Shown in pieces: positions 40,987-52,630 of a DNA stretch of 64,000 bases; the stretch's first letter is position 1; each line of letters opens with the position of its first letter. Location: contig CM077599.1 of NCBI GenBank assembly GCA_039654915.1, positions 80,506,001 through 80,570,000 of the forward strand, in the 5' to 3' direction. Source of the stretch: Aquilaria yunnanensis (lineage: Eukaryota; Streptophyta; Magnoliopsida; Malvales; Thymelaeaceae). The notes beneath the pieces were generated by a model. The model had not been told where the DNA came from and searched no databases. It saw only the letters and a program-made list of their open reading frames with translations. Position numbers and translations under genes: made by a program.

Positions 40987-43900
40987 TGTCACGCCCCGAA
41001 CTGCCCCTGGCCCATCAGGGCCCGATTATCAGAGTCAATACAACGGAAGTTATTCATATAGAAGGGGCTTTATTAACTACTATGAGCACCTACGGCGTGA
41101 CTCCAGGATCTATTCTGGTACTAGCTTGTTACTTAAATACTTTCAATGTGTTGTCAGGGTGCTCTTCAGGAATGAGCTAATACCTATGTGGAATTCTAGT
41201 GTTCCATTTATGGACTTTACCCCTTAGCCAGTTACACACACAAGTCTTTAGATGCCATTTCAACAAATAGGCAACAATATCCACGCATATCCAGATTCAC
41301 TGGAAATCTTTCCTTAGATGCACATACTCAACTAATTACACTTGTAATACAAGTAAAGCATACACTTAAACCATTAAGTGCATAGAATGTGTGTCCATCA
41401 AGTGTACTAATCCAATGCATGGCAACCAAGAAGCCCATCTCATTTTCAATTTTGAAAACCACATTTATATGTCCATGAGCATCAACCAAGTCTAGTACAC
41501 ATAACATGAATATCCATCATGGCATTCCATCCGCATAAAACCATGCAAACATGGCATATAATCATCCAAAGCTAATCATGATCATAATGGCAACAATAAA
41601 GCATCACCTACTTGGAAAAGAAAATGTACCAAGGATGCTATATGTCTCTAATTAGCCAGGTTCAGGTTTTACAGACCACGCTCTCATACTACCCAAATCT
41701 CGACTAATAACAACCTGGAACACATTCCAACTTAATAGACCTTGTTCCCACAACTTCTAAACTTCATAAGCCTGCACAAGGAAGTCCAAACCATTAGCTT
41801 GATTCACAAGCAAGCTATACCACATAAGTCACTTAGAGTCAAATGAATATAATGAGCAACACTATACACATACCCAACCCTTTAGCACATTGTAACGAGT
41901 ACTCTGGTACTCTTCGCTTGATTTATCAAGCCATCCATTTCCTGAAAAGGTATAGCAAGGCGGGTGAGTTATAAAACTCAGTAAGAATCCTGACGGCATC
42001 CAATGCCTAGTGAGGTATTTAACTCAAGACTTTCAAAGTCATCATATGGCTTCCAAAGCCTAAACTTGTGCCAAGAATGTAATGACAATTAATCCATATT
42101 CCTGCAAAGGAAAACACTAAAACAAAGAAAACACAATATATAGCACAATAACAATAACAATAATAATATGGGTCAGCATGCACAAACAATTTCAGAGAAG
42201 CACGCAACTCAACACAAACAACACTGTCCTCATAACATCATGTTCCATGTCATTGTGGGCGTTGCAAGCATTAGCATAATCCATACCACTAATCCCGGCA
42301 TGCCATTTATAACCCACTGAGCGCTCCTTAGCTTGGGAATTGAGTTGGCCAAACTCAATTCCTAGCCCTAAATGCTTGCTAATTACTCATGAGTAAACCA
42401 TAATTGCCAAAGCAACAATACCTTGCCCATTATGCACTTATGTGCCCAAATATCCAACTAAGAAAGTATCATGAGTCCTCACAAAAAGTAACAACCACAT
42501 AGCCCTGACATGCACACCTATGGTCACTTGGTTCTTTGACCATCACATAGGGGCACTAATACTCACAATGAAAGGTCATGGAAAATATACCATGCAGAGA
42601 GTGAGTATAGGGATTCTTACCACCATTTGTGTAACCTTTTGCTCATTGTCCTTGCCTTTCTTTGCTCTGTTGTTGTTGGAACTTATCTTTTCCTTAATGG
42701 ACCTATAAGCCCAAAACATCTAACAAGTTAATAATTTGCTTTCCATTAAATAAGAGAACCATAATTTACCAAGAACTCTTGGTTTAACTTACTCAACCTC
42801 AATTTAAAGAGGTAAGGCCCAATAATTTACCCTTTCTATGAACTGAGACCCATTTTCTGTGAACTCAGGCCTACATTGGCCTTTCCCTGGAATCCAGGCC
42901 CAACTTGGCCTTTTCTGAAATTCAGGCCCACTTAACATTTTCAGGATTTTCTAGAACTTAGGCCCACTTGGCCTTTTCTAGAACTTTAGGCCCAACCTGG
43001 CTTTTTTCTGTAACTCAGGCCCAACTTGGCCTTTTATTCTTTCCCCCAGGCCCATTTGGCCTTTTATTTCTTTTCTGGACTTGGCCCAACTTGGCCTTTT
43101 TAGAGCTTAGGCCCACTTAACCTTTCCAAGGTTTAGGCCCATATTAACCTTTTCAGGATTTAGCCCATTTTTCCAAAAATGTCATTGTGGCCCATTTAGC
43201 CCATTTAAGAGTTTCTGGACCAATTACCACCAAGAACACTTGGTTTTCAATTTGGGCCTTCAAATTTATCTCTCGGCCAAATTTACCCCATTATTTTTTT
43301 TCTTTTGCTCAATTTAGTCCTACAAGTTTTCTAAGGACCATTTATGCCAAGAATACTTGGCTAACACCAATTTTTCACAAACTTGTCATCATGGCCGAAT
43401 ATATTCCTCCTTTTCTTTCTTTATTATTTTTGTTCCAAATGTCCTCTAGTAACTCAAAGATGCCATGAACACATGGCTCCAAATGGCTAACATGCCAAGA
43501 CATCAAATCACATCATGGCCGAATCTTCCATGGCTTGATTTTGCTTACCAAACTCCTCCTTTTGCATCCAACTCTTGGTTATGGCCTTTGACACTTACAA
43601 GAACATCTTTACTACCAAGAACACTTGGAAAAATGCACATACATGCCAAGATTCACACTTGGCCGAATATACTTCTTGCTTTTCCTTGCATCTTTTGCTT
43701 GTTTCCTTGCTTGGAATGGCCATACAAGCTTCAAGGCACCAAGAACACTTGGTTTCATGCCTCAAAATGCCATGTACACTCATGGCCGAAAATCCATCCT
43801 TGCTTTTCTTGGAGTTCTCCTCAATTTCTTTGCTTCTTATGGCTTAAAATCACCATCCATGTTCATGAGCTCTTGAGTTGAGCTCAAGAACACTAAAAAT

Positions 43901-45174
43901 CCTCCATGGCCGAATCTTTAAGAGTTTTTCCTTGCAAAAATCCAACATAGCCGAGACATTAGAGAGTAATATCTAGCTCAAACACATGAAACTACCAAGA
44001 AAACTTGGATTCACTTAAAACCTTTCTTTGGCCGAAATTTGAGCTTGTTCTTCCTTGATGTTCTCCTTGATTTTCTTGCTCCTCATGGCTTAGAAATGCA
44101 ATGCATGCTCATGAGCTCAAGAGTAAAGCACAAGAACACTAATTTCTCCATATGGCCGAAACTTTCCAGTGGGATTTCTTGATTCATGTTCTAGATGGGT
44201 TTAGAAGCATGAAATCATAAAGGAAACGTGTTTGCATGTGTAAAAAATGGTAGATCTAGCCATGGCCGAATGCTAGAATGAAGGAAGAAGATGAAGCTTG
44301 GAAGAACACTCATGGCCGAAACTTAGAGAGAAGAGAGAGCGTATGGCTTAGAGAGAGAGTGAGAGATGTGAAATGAGAGTGAAAATGAGGTGGAGTGGTG
44401 ATGGGCGGCCATTTACTAGCAAATGCAACTCCAAATGCAAACCAAATGCAAGGTGGCCGGCCATTTGAATTCAAAAAGGGGAGCATTAGTCAAATGCAAT
44501 AATCCTTGGACAAAAGAAAGTGGTGTCCCATTAAAACAACCCATTTGTTTAATTTATATGGCATGGCCGAATTTTTGAATGGGAAAGGGGAGATTTAGTC
44601 AATTGCTCATTAAAGCATTGATTGGACAAGTGATGGTGGGGAGAATTAAATAATGTAAAGTAGGAGACAAAGACTAGTAAAAAATGATGGGCAAAATATT
44701 TGTTTATGGTGATGGTAGGGTCAAATCCAAAGTGACAATTTAAATAATGTGAATGGAGGCTTATGTGGCCATTTTAAATAGAAAAAATCATGGGATGGCC
44801 GGCCATGGCTTAAAATGCCATGCAAAATGCTCTAATCCCTCCTTTGGCCCTCCACCTTTCTTCAATTGTTCAATTGAGTCCTCCCACAAACTTTTCCTTT
44901 GAGCAATTGAGTCCCTCAACTTTAATTTCCATCATTTTCATCACCAAATCTCTTGGCCTCAGCCAAGTTTATTCCAAGAGTGTCCAATACTCTTTTATGC
45001 CCATTCCATAATTAATTTAAGATCTCCTGAGCTTACCAAGCTCAATTCCCAATTAGAAAAAAATTTTCCATGTCTCCTCAATTTAATTGGCTAAGTTTCC
45101 AAATTAGGAAACTTTTTATGCTACTAATCCCCTTAACCCGGAACTTAGTCATTTAGCCCTTTCCGGGTGTAACA
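40987..45174. mobile_element. LTR-type element nested in outer LTR
   Basis: The element is 4188 bp, starts TGTCACGCCCCGAAC, ends CCGGGTGTAACA and is flanked by the perfect 5-bp TSD TACAT (40982-40986, 45175-45179). TG...CA ends and TSD show LTR integration. No gag/pol ORF is seen and no second LTR was found, so it is probably a very long solo LTR; the TGTCACGCCCCGA start and the GGCGGGTGAGTTATAAAACTC box near 41,960 recall Tekay-type chromovirus LTRs. Two internal low-complexity zones stand out: about 42,830-43,190 with repeated GGCCCAACTTGGCCTTTT phrases, and about 43,390-44,570 with repeated ATGGCCGAA. The ORFs there arise from repetition, not from a gene. Confidence 0.82.
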
Positions 45175-46214
45175 TACATAGTGCCCAAGAGGGCCACTTA
45201 GGTATGCACACTAAGGGTATTGTTCTGATGGCCTATAAAGCATACCAATCCTGGGAGTTTTAAATACACAATTTTGGCACCATAATTGGACAACGCCGGA
45301 GTGGGTAACAAGTAGCTCTAGGTAAGAAGCTTTGGAGACTTTTGGAAGATAAAGAAAATTTGTGGGTTAAATGGATCCATGCTTATTAGATTAGAGGTGA
45401 TAATATTTGATAGCTTTGAGCTGGAAATGATGTTTCAAGTGTTTGGAGACATATTTTGTTTGGTTGCTGGAGATGATTGGAGTTGTGTGAAAAATTGGAG
45501 ATTCTTATGAAATTGACTTATTTGCACATTCTAGAGAACTTTGAAAATGCAGGGTGGCACAAGATTGTTTGGAATCATCTGAATGTTTCTAAGCATTCTA
45601 TGATTTATTGGATGGCAGTTCCAAATAAATTGTCTACTTATGATCAACTTCAGCAGTTTGTGGATGTGAATAGGTGTTTGCACTCTCTGTTTGAATGCTC
45701 TTGAGTCTAGAAATCATCTCTTTTTTATATGTTTATTCTTTAGAGAAGTTTGGAATATTGCGAGCTTGCTGAAACTTTGAAATGTTCCTTATCATTAGGA
45801 TCAGTTGTGGTCGTGGTTTGGAAAAAGTGTGAAAGGAAAGTGCTTGAAATCTCAGATTCATGGAGCTTGTTTTGTTGGAGCTATATACTACATTTGGAAG
45901 GAGAGCAATGAGAGAATCCATCAACATAGGGTGTGGACTCCAGAAGAGCTTGTGAGGTAAATTGTGCATATAGTCCAATATAGGGTTGGTAAGGATTTAA
46001 TGACTATTTTTTCCTAGTTTGTAAACATCCAATTTTGCTTGTGAAGCATAGATGATAGGTTTGTTTTCTTTTTAAGTTTATTTTAGATCAGGCTCTGTCA
46101 TTTACTTGATATAAGCCCCTGATCATTTCATGTAAGTGTTGTTGAGCTTCTTTTTCATTAATAAAGCCTGTACCACCGTGATGTTTTCAGGAAAAAAAAA
46201 ATGAATTAGCTCTT

Positions 46215-47922
46215 AAGCTCCTCTCTACATATTCCATTTACAGTTACACCGTTAATGGAATTTTTCATTAATCTTCCATCACTGCGTGAAAGTAGCCTGA
46301 GCTCTCGTCACTATCTTTGGCCCACTGCACATTGACTTGTGTTTGATCATTTGCTCCTTGCCGCACGATTTATCCCAAAACTGACAACATGCAGCTGGTC
46401 TCTGGTTTTGTCCTTCAATGTGTAAGTCATAAGCTCCAGCTTACTTGAATACGACACTTGCTAGCTCTCCAGCCAAGTTAATTCTCCCTCTATCCTATTT
46501 AGTTCGATTAATTTGAAATTTCTATTGTTTTCATTTATTAATAATTTTTTATTCATAATAATTTTCATTCAAACAGAAGAAATTTATAAGAAATGTTACA
46601 AGGATTAACAACTTCGACCGGACAAAAAATGTTATGCATAAACTCCATAATTAGTATATATTCGCTTTAATGGTTAAATCAATTATATATACTTTGGTTT
46701 CAGAATTCTCGTGGGGGGTCTTTTGCTTCTCTGTATTTTTCTGTTCCAGCTCCTTGCTGGCCTTTTAATTATGCAATTCTTTATTTTTGCCGATAAAAAA
46801 AAAAACAATTCACAATTTTTAGAATATAAAAAAGATTTAGTATTAATGCTAGGGAAAGAATTCAAACAATAATATATTTGATTAGATTGGAAAATAATTT
46901 CAGCTTAGATTCTCACTTTATAATAGAAAACATATTTATTAATAGTATTATTATCAAATAGAAACTTTCTTTCGTCACTTTAACAAATGAACAAACTTAA
47001 ACAAATGAATACTTATACAAATACAAACAAACGTCACCTTAGTCTAAGTGACAAATGAAAACATAAACTTAAAATGGGGTAAGGATCACATATGGTCAGT
47101 CGATTTAGACATAAATGGGTAAATATATTAATATAAAGAATAAATTAATAAATAAACAAATGAATAACGAACAAATGAACAATAATTGAACTGTTCGTAA
47201 ATATAAATGAACGAACACAAGCTTAATTGTATTCAATCATTTAAATAAAAAAAACAGAAAATTGTGATCATATTATATAGTTCATTTAGCTTTTTTTGGT
47301 TTGATCGATAAAGCGAATTTTATTGAAAAAAGGACCAACCAAAAACTGGTAACGTATAGCTGAGGGGTATCAACCAACAGACAAGCAGACAAAGAAAAAC
47401 AAACAAACCCAAGCCCCCAGTACAGCCATGATCAAGTGAAGAAAAGGTAGAGATTCAATAACCAAGTTGACAAAGAAGAACAGACCTGTCCTGATCTATG
47501 GCCCAAATACATGCCATTTTCCATATTAACTTCTTCCAAATACACTATTTTCTATAATCCAAATTACATGAATGCTCCATATTGTAATTATATGCTATTT
47601 AGCAAAGTTGAACTTTGAAAGAGAATACTTGACATACTCATGTAAGACAGCGCTCATAATTTTCAAGAAAAATGGGTAATAAGATGTTTATATATTATTG
47701 GTGGAGAAAGCATTTTCATAACCGCATATAAATGTATGGTATTTTAGGTTAACGACAATATGTATAAATATAGAAGTAGAATATTAAATATCTACAAACG
47801 ATTCTACAAAAGCAAATTGTACAAGTTTAATAATTAAAGTTTTTTATTATAAGCCATAAAAGATTTTATTGGTAAATTCTGGAAAAAAAAAAAAGTAACA
47901 AGAACGAAAGTGACGAGGCTAG
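46215..47922. other. Repeat-rich spacer, no gene
   Basis: No gene is supported. About 46,960-47,240 carries reiterated AACAAATGAA/GAACGAACA phrases that match, in inverse orientation, the TTCATTTATGTTC phrases of 55,080-56,410, so both belong to one hAT-like MITE family. At 47,285-47,480 a T-rich start with TTTGATCGATAAAGCGAATT followed by CCAACCAAAAACTGG looks like the 3' tail of a non-LTR element lying on the minus strand. A similar tail occurs near 62,370-62,580. Confidence 0.4.
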
Positions 47923-48099
47923 GAGATAGGCCAAACCCTAGCCTAGTCCAGATATGTAGACAAATTTAATTATTCAAATAATTCGGCAATATGAAGTCCG
48001 AAGCTCCGAAATCGAATTCGTTGTCCCACGACCATTGTTGTTGTTGCGGCGCCTGTTCTTCGTCTTTTCCTTCAACACAGCCCTTCTGAAACCCTACAA
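47923..48099 (-). repeat. Duplicated 3' end of bHLH copy 2 (outer copy)
   Basis: This piece repeats 48107-48282 with a period of 184 bp and only a handful of differences. It contains the last roughly 44 codons of the bHLH gene plus its stop, still open (ending in FILPNYLNN), but lies downstream of the stop codon actually used, so it is expected to be untranslated 3' sequence. Confidence 0.93.
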
Positions 48100-48106
48100 A
48101 TCCCAA

Positions 48107-48282
48107 GAGATAGGCCAAACCCTAGCCTAGTCCAGATATGTAGACAAATTTAATTATTCAAATAATTCGGCAACATGAAATCCGAAGCTCCGAAATCGAA
48201 TTCGTTGTCCCACGACCATTGTTGTTGTTGCGGCGCCTGTTCTTCGTCTTTTCCTTCTACACAGCCCTTCTGAAATCCTACC
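48107..48282 (-). repeat. Duplicated 3' end of bHLH copy 2 (in-gene copy)
   Basis: The gene-proximal unit of the tandem duplication. It forms the end of exon 3 and supplies the functional stop codon at 48150-48152. GAGATAGGCCAAACCC marks the low-coordinate border of both units. Confidence 0.93.
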
Positions 48283-49030
48283 AGTTTGTTCAGTTTTTCT
48301 CTTACTGTCGCCGCTCGAAAGAAAATCATGGATTCTTCTATCTGCAACATGAATAAATATGTCATATACAGCAGGAAGAACTAGTTAATTTTGCAGTGTT
48401 AATATATACCTTGGCATGAACGCTGTGATAACCGGTATTTCCGATGACAGAAAGGTTGGCGTTCAAGACCTCCACGGTTTCTTGGTGCAGAATTCGGATG
48501 ACCTCACACAGCAAGAACTGATGATCCACGCCAGTGACCAGAAAAATCTCCAAAGCCGAACCTGTTTCGTGAATCTCCATTCTCGGAGGCATGGAGCAAC
48601 TGCTGCTACTAGTGCTAGCTTGTCCTTTTGCACTTGGCCAGAAACTTTGAGCTTTCCCTTTGCCCTTGCCCAGTAACCTGTCTCGCCTCTCTTTGGCCTC
48701 CTGCAACTGATTTTCAAGCCTCTTTATGTACTTTGCAGCTTCTTCTAGCTTAGCAGGTACCGTCATTCTTCCCTGCGCATGTAAAAACTTGGGTCAACAT
48801 ACTAATAAGCTCGTACGAAGTAAGTGAGATCTGCTAACTGTTGTGCACTGAATGAAACCATGGCACAAGATTATGTGAAAAACTTTTTGCGGTGTTTTCA
48901 ATTTCAGTATATCTGCCATTAGATGAGATGAGAAAACCTGGGAGGGTTCAAGAGGGAGGAGAGAGGTGAGGCGGGAGTTAAGGGTCCTCATGCGATTTCT
49001 TCTGTTCTGCTCGATCACTCTCCTCTCCAT
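48150..49030 (-). CDS. bHLH transcription factor (bHLH162-like), copy 2
   Basis: Three exons (49030-48938, 48772-48410, 48341-48150) join in phase 0 into 215 residues, with intron positions identical to the paralogue at 15605-16649. Basic region and helix 1: MERRVIEQNRRNRMRTLNSR; helix 2: EEAAKYIKRLENQLQEAKER; ACT-like C-terminal domain from MEIHETGSALEIFLV to LNKLVGF, then a Gln-rich, acidic tail. Glu9, Arg12 and Arg13 of the bHLH contact set are present, His5 is Arg and Arg10 is Gln. The first in-frame ATG is directly at the basic region. Upstream the frame stays open (PPPPNPTAHLSSSSSFAAPK) to a stop at 49139-49141 without any ATG, so either the N-terminal tail has been lost or translation starts at 49030. 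The 3' end is tandemly duplicated. Confidence 0.88.
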
Positions 49031-49390
49031 CTTCGGGGCTGCAAAAGACGAAGAAGAAGACAAATGCGCAGTAGGATTAGGAGGAGGAGGAGGTGGGAGA
49101 GGGGGTGGTTCTCTCCAAAGCTGCCGATGAATAGATAGTTATAGGGTTACTGTTGGCCCTCCGTCGCAGGTTAATTATACGGGAAAAGAGGGAACATGTC
49201 GATACTGAGAAGCTTCCTAATAGTACGACGCATAGACTTAATTGGACCCTTGAGAGGCGACATTTGCATGCAACAAAGCCTAACAAACATCGAAGGAATT
49301 TTATGGGCATTGCGGCCGAAGGCGACAGTTCGTGATGACTGCGGCCGCAATTTCTGAATTTCTTCCCGGCCCCCCTGAATTAACCCAGTC

Positions 49391-49734
49391 TTTTATTTAA
49401 TTTGACTTAACCCAAGTTATCTTATTTTTATTTTTATATCTTAGTTTCTTTAATCAATTTTATTTAAAAATTAATATTATACATTTGTAATAATTATTTT
49501 TGTAATAATCATTTTAAAATACAATTTTTATAAATTTATTAAATTTTTATGAATTTTTATTTTTTTAATGCCTAAAAAAATTATAAAAAATTAAATAACA
49601 CCATAAAAAATTACTTTCAAATGAAATATTACATCTACTCAATATTAAATTTTAAATGAAATTAGTTTCTAATAAGAAATATATATAAATAAATATTAAT
49701 TATTTTAAATTAAATAGACTTAAATTAAAATGAA
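49391..49734. mobile_element. AT-rich MITE family, copy 3
   Basis: Ends are weakly inverted (TTTAATTTGACTTAA on the left, TTTAATTTAAGTCTATTTAA read from the right), and the interior shares the TTTTTTTAATGCCTAAAAA and AACACCATAAAAAATTAC motifs with copies 1 and 2. This is the most diverged of the three copies. Confidence 0.6.
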
Positions 49735-49999
49735 TTTCCTCAACTAAACCGGCAACTTCCTACTAATTTCTTGTACCAACAAAATTTTCAGGAGTAATCT
49801 GTACCCGTTCGTACTGAATGACATAATTAAGGCCGCTAGCGTGGCGCCTACGGCCAAGTGTGGGAAAAGCTGATTTTTCGGTCCTAAAGCTCATTATCCT
49901 AATTTTTTTAATTGTTGAAGTCCAACAACTTTTAACTTTTCTAAATTAGTCCTAAAACTTTTGGCAATAATAAAAATTTCATTGATTACAAATTATACA

Positions 50000-51190
50000 T
50001 GAAGAGCATAATACATAGTTTAAGCCCACATGATGGACCTACACAGTGACAATCTATCACATTTAAATCGACAAGATCGAATAGAAATATCAAATTTAAC
50101 TCGTGAAATTAATCGATCAACCATCTCCTCACCTCCTTCAAATAATCTATATTTTATTCTCACCAAAGATGGTAGACAGAGGCTACAAACGGTGCACAAG
50201 TAATTTGGCAAATCATAGATTAATTCTTCATTCTGTTTTTGAACCAAAGCATCTGGTCATGCCATTCGAGGGATCTCTAGTGGACACCCATCCATAAAAA
50301 CACCTTCCCCCACACTCGGTAAGAAAAGTCACATTTGAAGAATAGGTGGTTGGAAGTTTTAGCTTTTTTCTGACATAGATAACACTAGTTCACTCCCTGT
50401 ATACCCCGTCAATATAGTCTGTTTTAGGCAGAAAATCTTCCCAATTTAATGTCCATGCTATTGTATTATGGTTCAAAAGTGAAAATCTACTCTAGATCAC
50501 CAACCGACCTTCCTTTCCTTGTAGCAGATAAGAGGATATCAATTCAAACTCTGAATACTGGTCTGCTCCTTATCCTTCATGGGGCAACTCTTCTTCAGCC
50601 AATCCCCTTGATTTCAAAATGCCATGCCACACACTTGAAGTAGTGAAACTAGGTTCCATTGCCCATAAATCACCTTTTTTAATGTAGTACAAGTGTGCCC
50701 AGGCCACCTAAAGGTGATCCACATTCGAATAAACATCCCAACAAAAGCTTGAGGATTAGACAGTAATTTCATACCTAGAGATCATGCTAATTGACACCTA
50801 GTAACTTGGTCAAAAGCAATCGGCACTTTCATGCTGCCCTACGTTACCTCAGCCTATAAAAAGTTCCTACATATCTTGCTAATTGTGTCAATCACTTTCT
50901 TTGGAATAAAAAAACTGTGCTCCAATGTATCTGTATAATAAATTGTAGAACTAATTGAATTAACTAGATTTTGCCTCCATCTAACAAATGCCTTTTCACC
51001 CGACCCTATACCTTTTTCCAGATTTTCACTAGTAGAAGCTCGAAGTCTCTTACCTAAAAATAGGCGGAAGAAATTATGACCCATAGGTATTTCATTCACA
51101 AGATTCTTTTTTTTAAAGCTCGTAGTCTCTAGAATCACTCTCCTCAAATATGGAAGGGTTCCTTCAATAAAACCTATGACTTCTGGACAC
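50000..51190 (-). pseudogene. LINE C C-terminal fragment
   Basis: Read on the minus strand, 51,147-50,854 gives a region typical of plant LINEs after the RT (PMGHNFFRLFLGKRL, WRQNLVNSISST, SFFIPKKVIDTISKICRNFL), followed by IAFDQV and, through many stops, weak zf-RVT-like sequence down to about 50,020. There is no RT palm left; the fragment is old. The low-coordinate end was not pinned down. Confidence 0.7.
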
Positions 51191-51318
51191 TCAGAGTGAA
51201 ACCTAAAATTTCAGTGAAATGTTGTCCATAAGTCCTTTAACTTTAAATCTCAAATAATGTTGTCCTCCAATTTCATGTTGATTCATTTTGGTCCATAAGT
51301 CCAAAATAAGGTGTTGAA

Positions 51319-51873
51319 AAGGGTGAGCATGATTCAGGTTTCTGGTGGAACTGAATCAAATGTAAATAAGCTCAGTTCCAAAAATTTCCAAATTAACCCC
51401 AGAACCAGTAGTCGGGAACCGATCAAAACTAGAACCATGGTTCTAGGGTTTTTGGTTATGGTTCTCAGGTTTTTTGGTTTATACTATATACTTATAACAA
51501 CACCAAAATTCAAGAAAATTACACTCACAACCCTTAACTAACAATGGTCTATTAAATTATGAATGTGTTTGTAGAATAAGATTAGGATAGTTAAGTCTTA
51601 GGATTTGGTTTAGAACTAAAAGACTAAAAATTCCTATAATATAATTTTTAAGAAATAATTATATATGTAAAATAATAAATTTTATAATATATTAATGCAT
51701 ATACCACAAGTTGCTTCTATATCGTGTTGATTTTATATGAAACCAGAACCAACCAAAAAATCGATGGTTTTTCCAAAGGTGGAACCAACTTGCGAACCAT
51801 GATCAATTTTTACCCAACCCAACAATTTTGGGTTAAGAAAACCCATGATTATACTTGACCTATGCTCACCCTA
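51319..51873. mobile_element. hAT-like MITE, tandem pair member 1
   Basis: Ends AGGGTGAGCATGATTCAGG and, read from the right, TAGGGTGAGCATAGGTCAAG are inverted repeats. Subterminal AACCAGAACCA/TGGTTCT motifs match the neighbouring element. GTGTTGAA on the left and GTTTGACA on the right resemble each other only in part as an 8-bp TSD, so this copy is older than its neighbour. Confidence 0.75.
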
Positions 51874-51881
51874 GTTTGACA

Positions 51882-52594
51882 TAGGGGTGAGCATGGGTCA
51901 GGTTGGTTCGGTTTTATGGTGGAACCGAACCAACCCGAAATGGCCTCGGTTCCAAAATCTTTCTACCCAACTCAGAACCAAAAACCGAACAGAACCAGAA
52001 CCATGGTTCTGGGTTTCTCAGTTCTGGTTCTTGGGTTTTTCGATTTATACCATATACCTATAACAATACCAAAATTCAATAAATCAACATCCATAATCAG
52101 TTTTATGACATATTCAACATAATATACAATTAAATTAATATTTAAATATATGTACTTAGATACATTCAAAAGAGTTTAAAATGTTTATTTTTACAAAAAT
52201 GGTTCAAAAGAGTTGCTTGTGGGGTATCTTTTATCTCAACTAGTTTACTTCATTCCAGTAATTCCAATATTGGTATAACATTTAATATGAAAAATTGAGT
52301 CTTTAAGACCATCTTCTTCAGTATCAAAACCTAAAATATGTTGATGTCATAAATTTTTAATTTTGCATGACTCAAATGAAAAAAATATCATAATTGTGTC
52401 GTAAAGAGTAGTCTGGAATAAAAGATCGAAAGCAAAATGACTTAGGAGTTGTGAGCCTATGAAGCAAAGTGATTTAAGTAAATATGGAGAAATTTCATAA
52501 ATGATCCCACAACTTCCATACTGTTTCAATTTGGAACATCAGTGTAAGAGTTTAATATAAAAACACAAAATAACCATCATAATACTTCAAAGAA

Positions 52595-52630
<36 letters not shown>

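Larger units (their letters stand above)
38264..45310. mobile_element. Solo LTR (outer), inserted in LINE B
   Basis: The block starts TGTTACC and ends GGTAACA, a 7-bp inverted terminus with the TG...CA of LTRs. Flanks AGTTG (38259-38263) and AGTAG (45311-45315) form a 5-bp TSD with one change. Removing block and one TSD rejoins LINE B as AWNLVALGKKLWRLLEDKE in one frame. Without its own nested insertion (40987-45174 plus TSD) the element is about 2.85 kb. It has no gag or pol and I found no internal copy of its ends, so a large solo LTR is the simplest reading. A 375-bp tandem duplication lies inside. Confidence 0.8.
36808..46200 (+). pseudogene. L1-type LINE B, 5'-truncated, split by LTR insertion
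   Basis: A 5'-truncated LINE starting in the linker before RT (LGDDNKKKFHARMKERN), continuing through RT (LIPKHV, FQPIECCSVFYKIISKVLAS, CIKFDLRKAYD, HLLFVDDIMTF) and, beyond a 7-kb insertion, the C-terminal region (LWVKWIHAY, IVWNHLNVSKHSMIYWMAVPNK). It ends in ATTAATAAAG and an A-run at 46192-46200. A 14-bp TSD flanks it: ATGAATTGGCTCTT at 36794-36807 and ATGAATTAGCTCTT at 46201-46214, one change. Without the insertion the element is about 2.34 kb. A deletion removes RT sequence between the KFDLRKAYD and FVDD motifs near 37,640-37,700, and many stops are present. The insertion at 38264-45310 interrupts it cleanly. Confidence 0.92.

Noticed and set aside
42830..43190. Regularly spaced GGCC phrases considered as a CRISPR-like or satellite array
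   Set aside because: Units vary in length and sequence, spacers are not unique segments of constant size, and the host is a plant; it is degenerate internal reiteration in an LTR.
43187..43881. ORFs of up to 138 codons rich in Trp, His and Pro
   Set aside because: They follow the reiterated CCAAGAACACTTGG and ATGGCCGAA phrases of an LTR; several frames are open and none resembles a protein.
45477..45704. 75-codon ORF as a separate gene
   Set aside because: It is the C-terminal region of LINE B, displaced by the LTR insertion.
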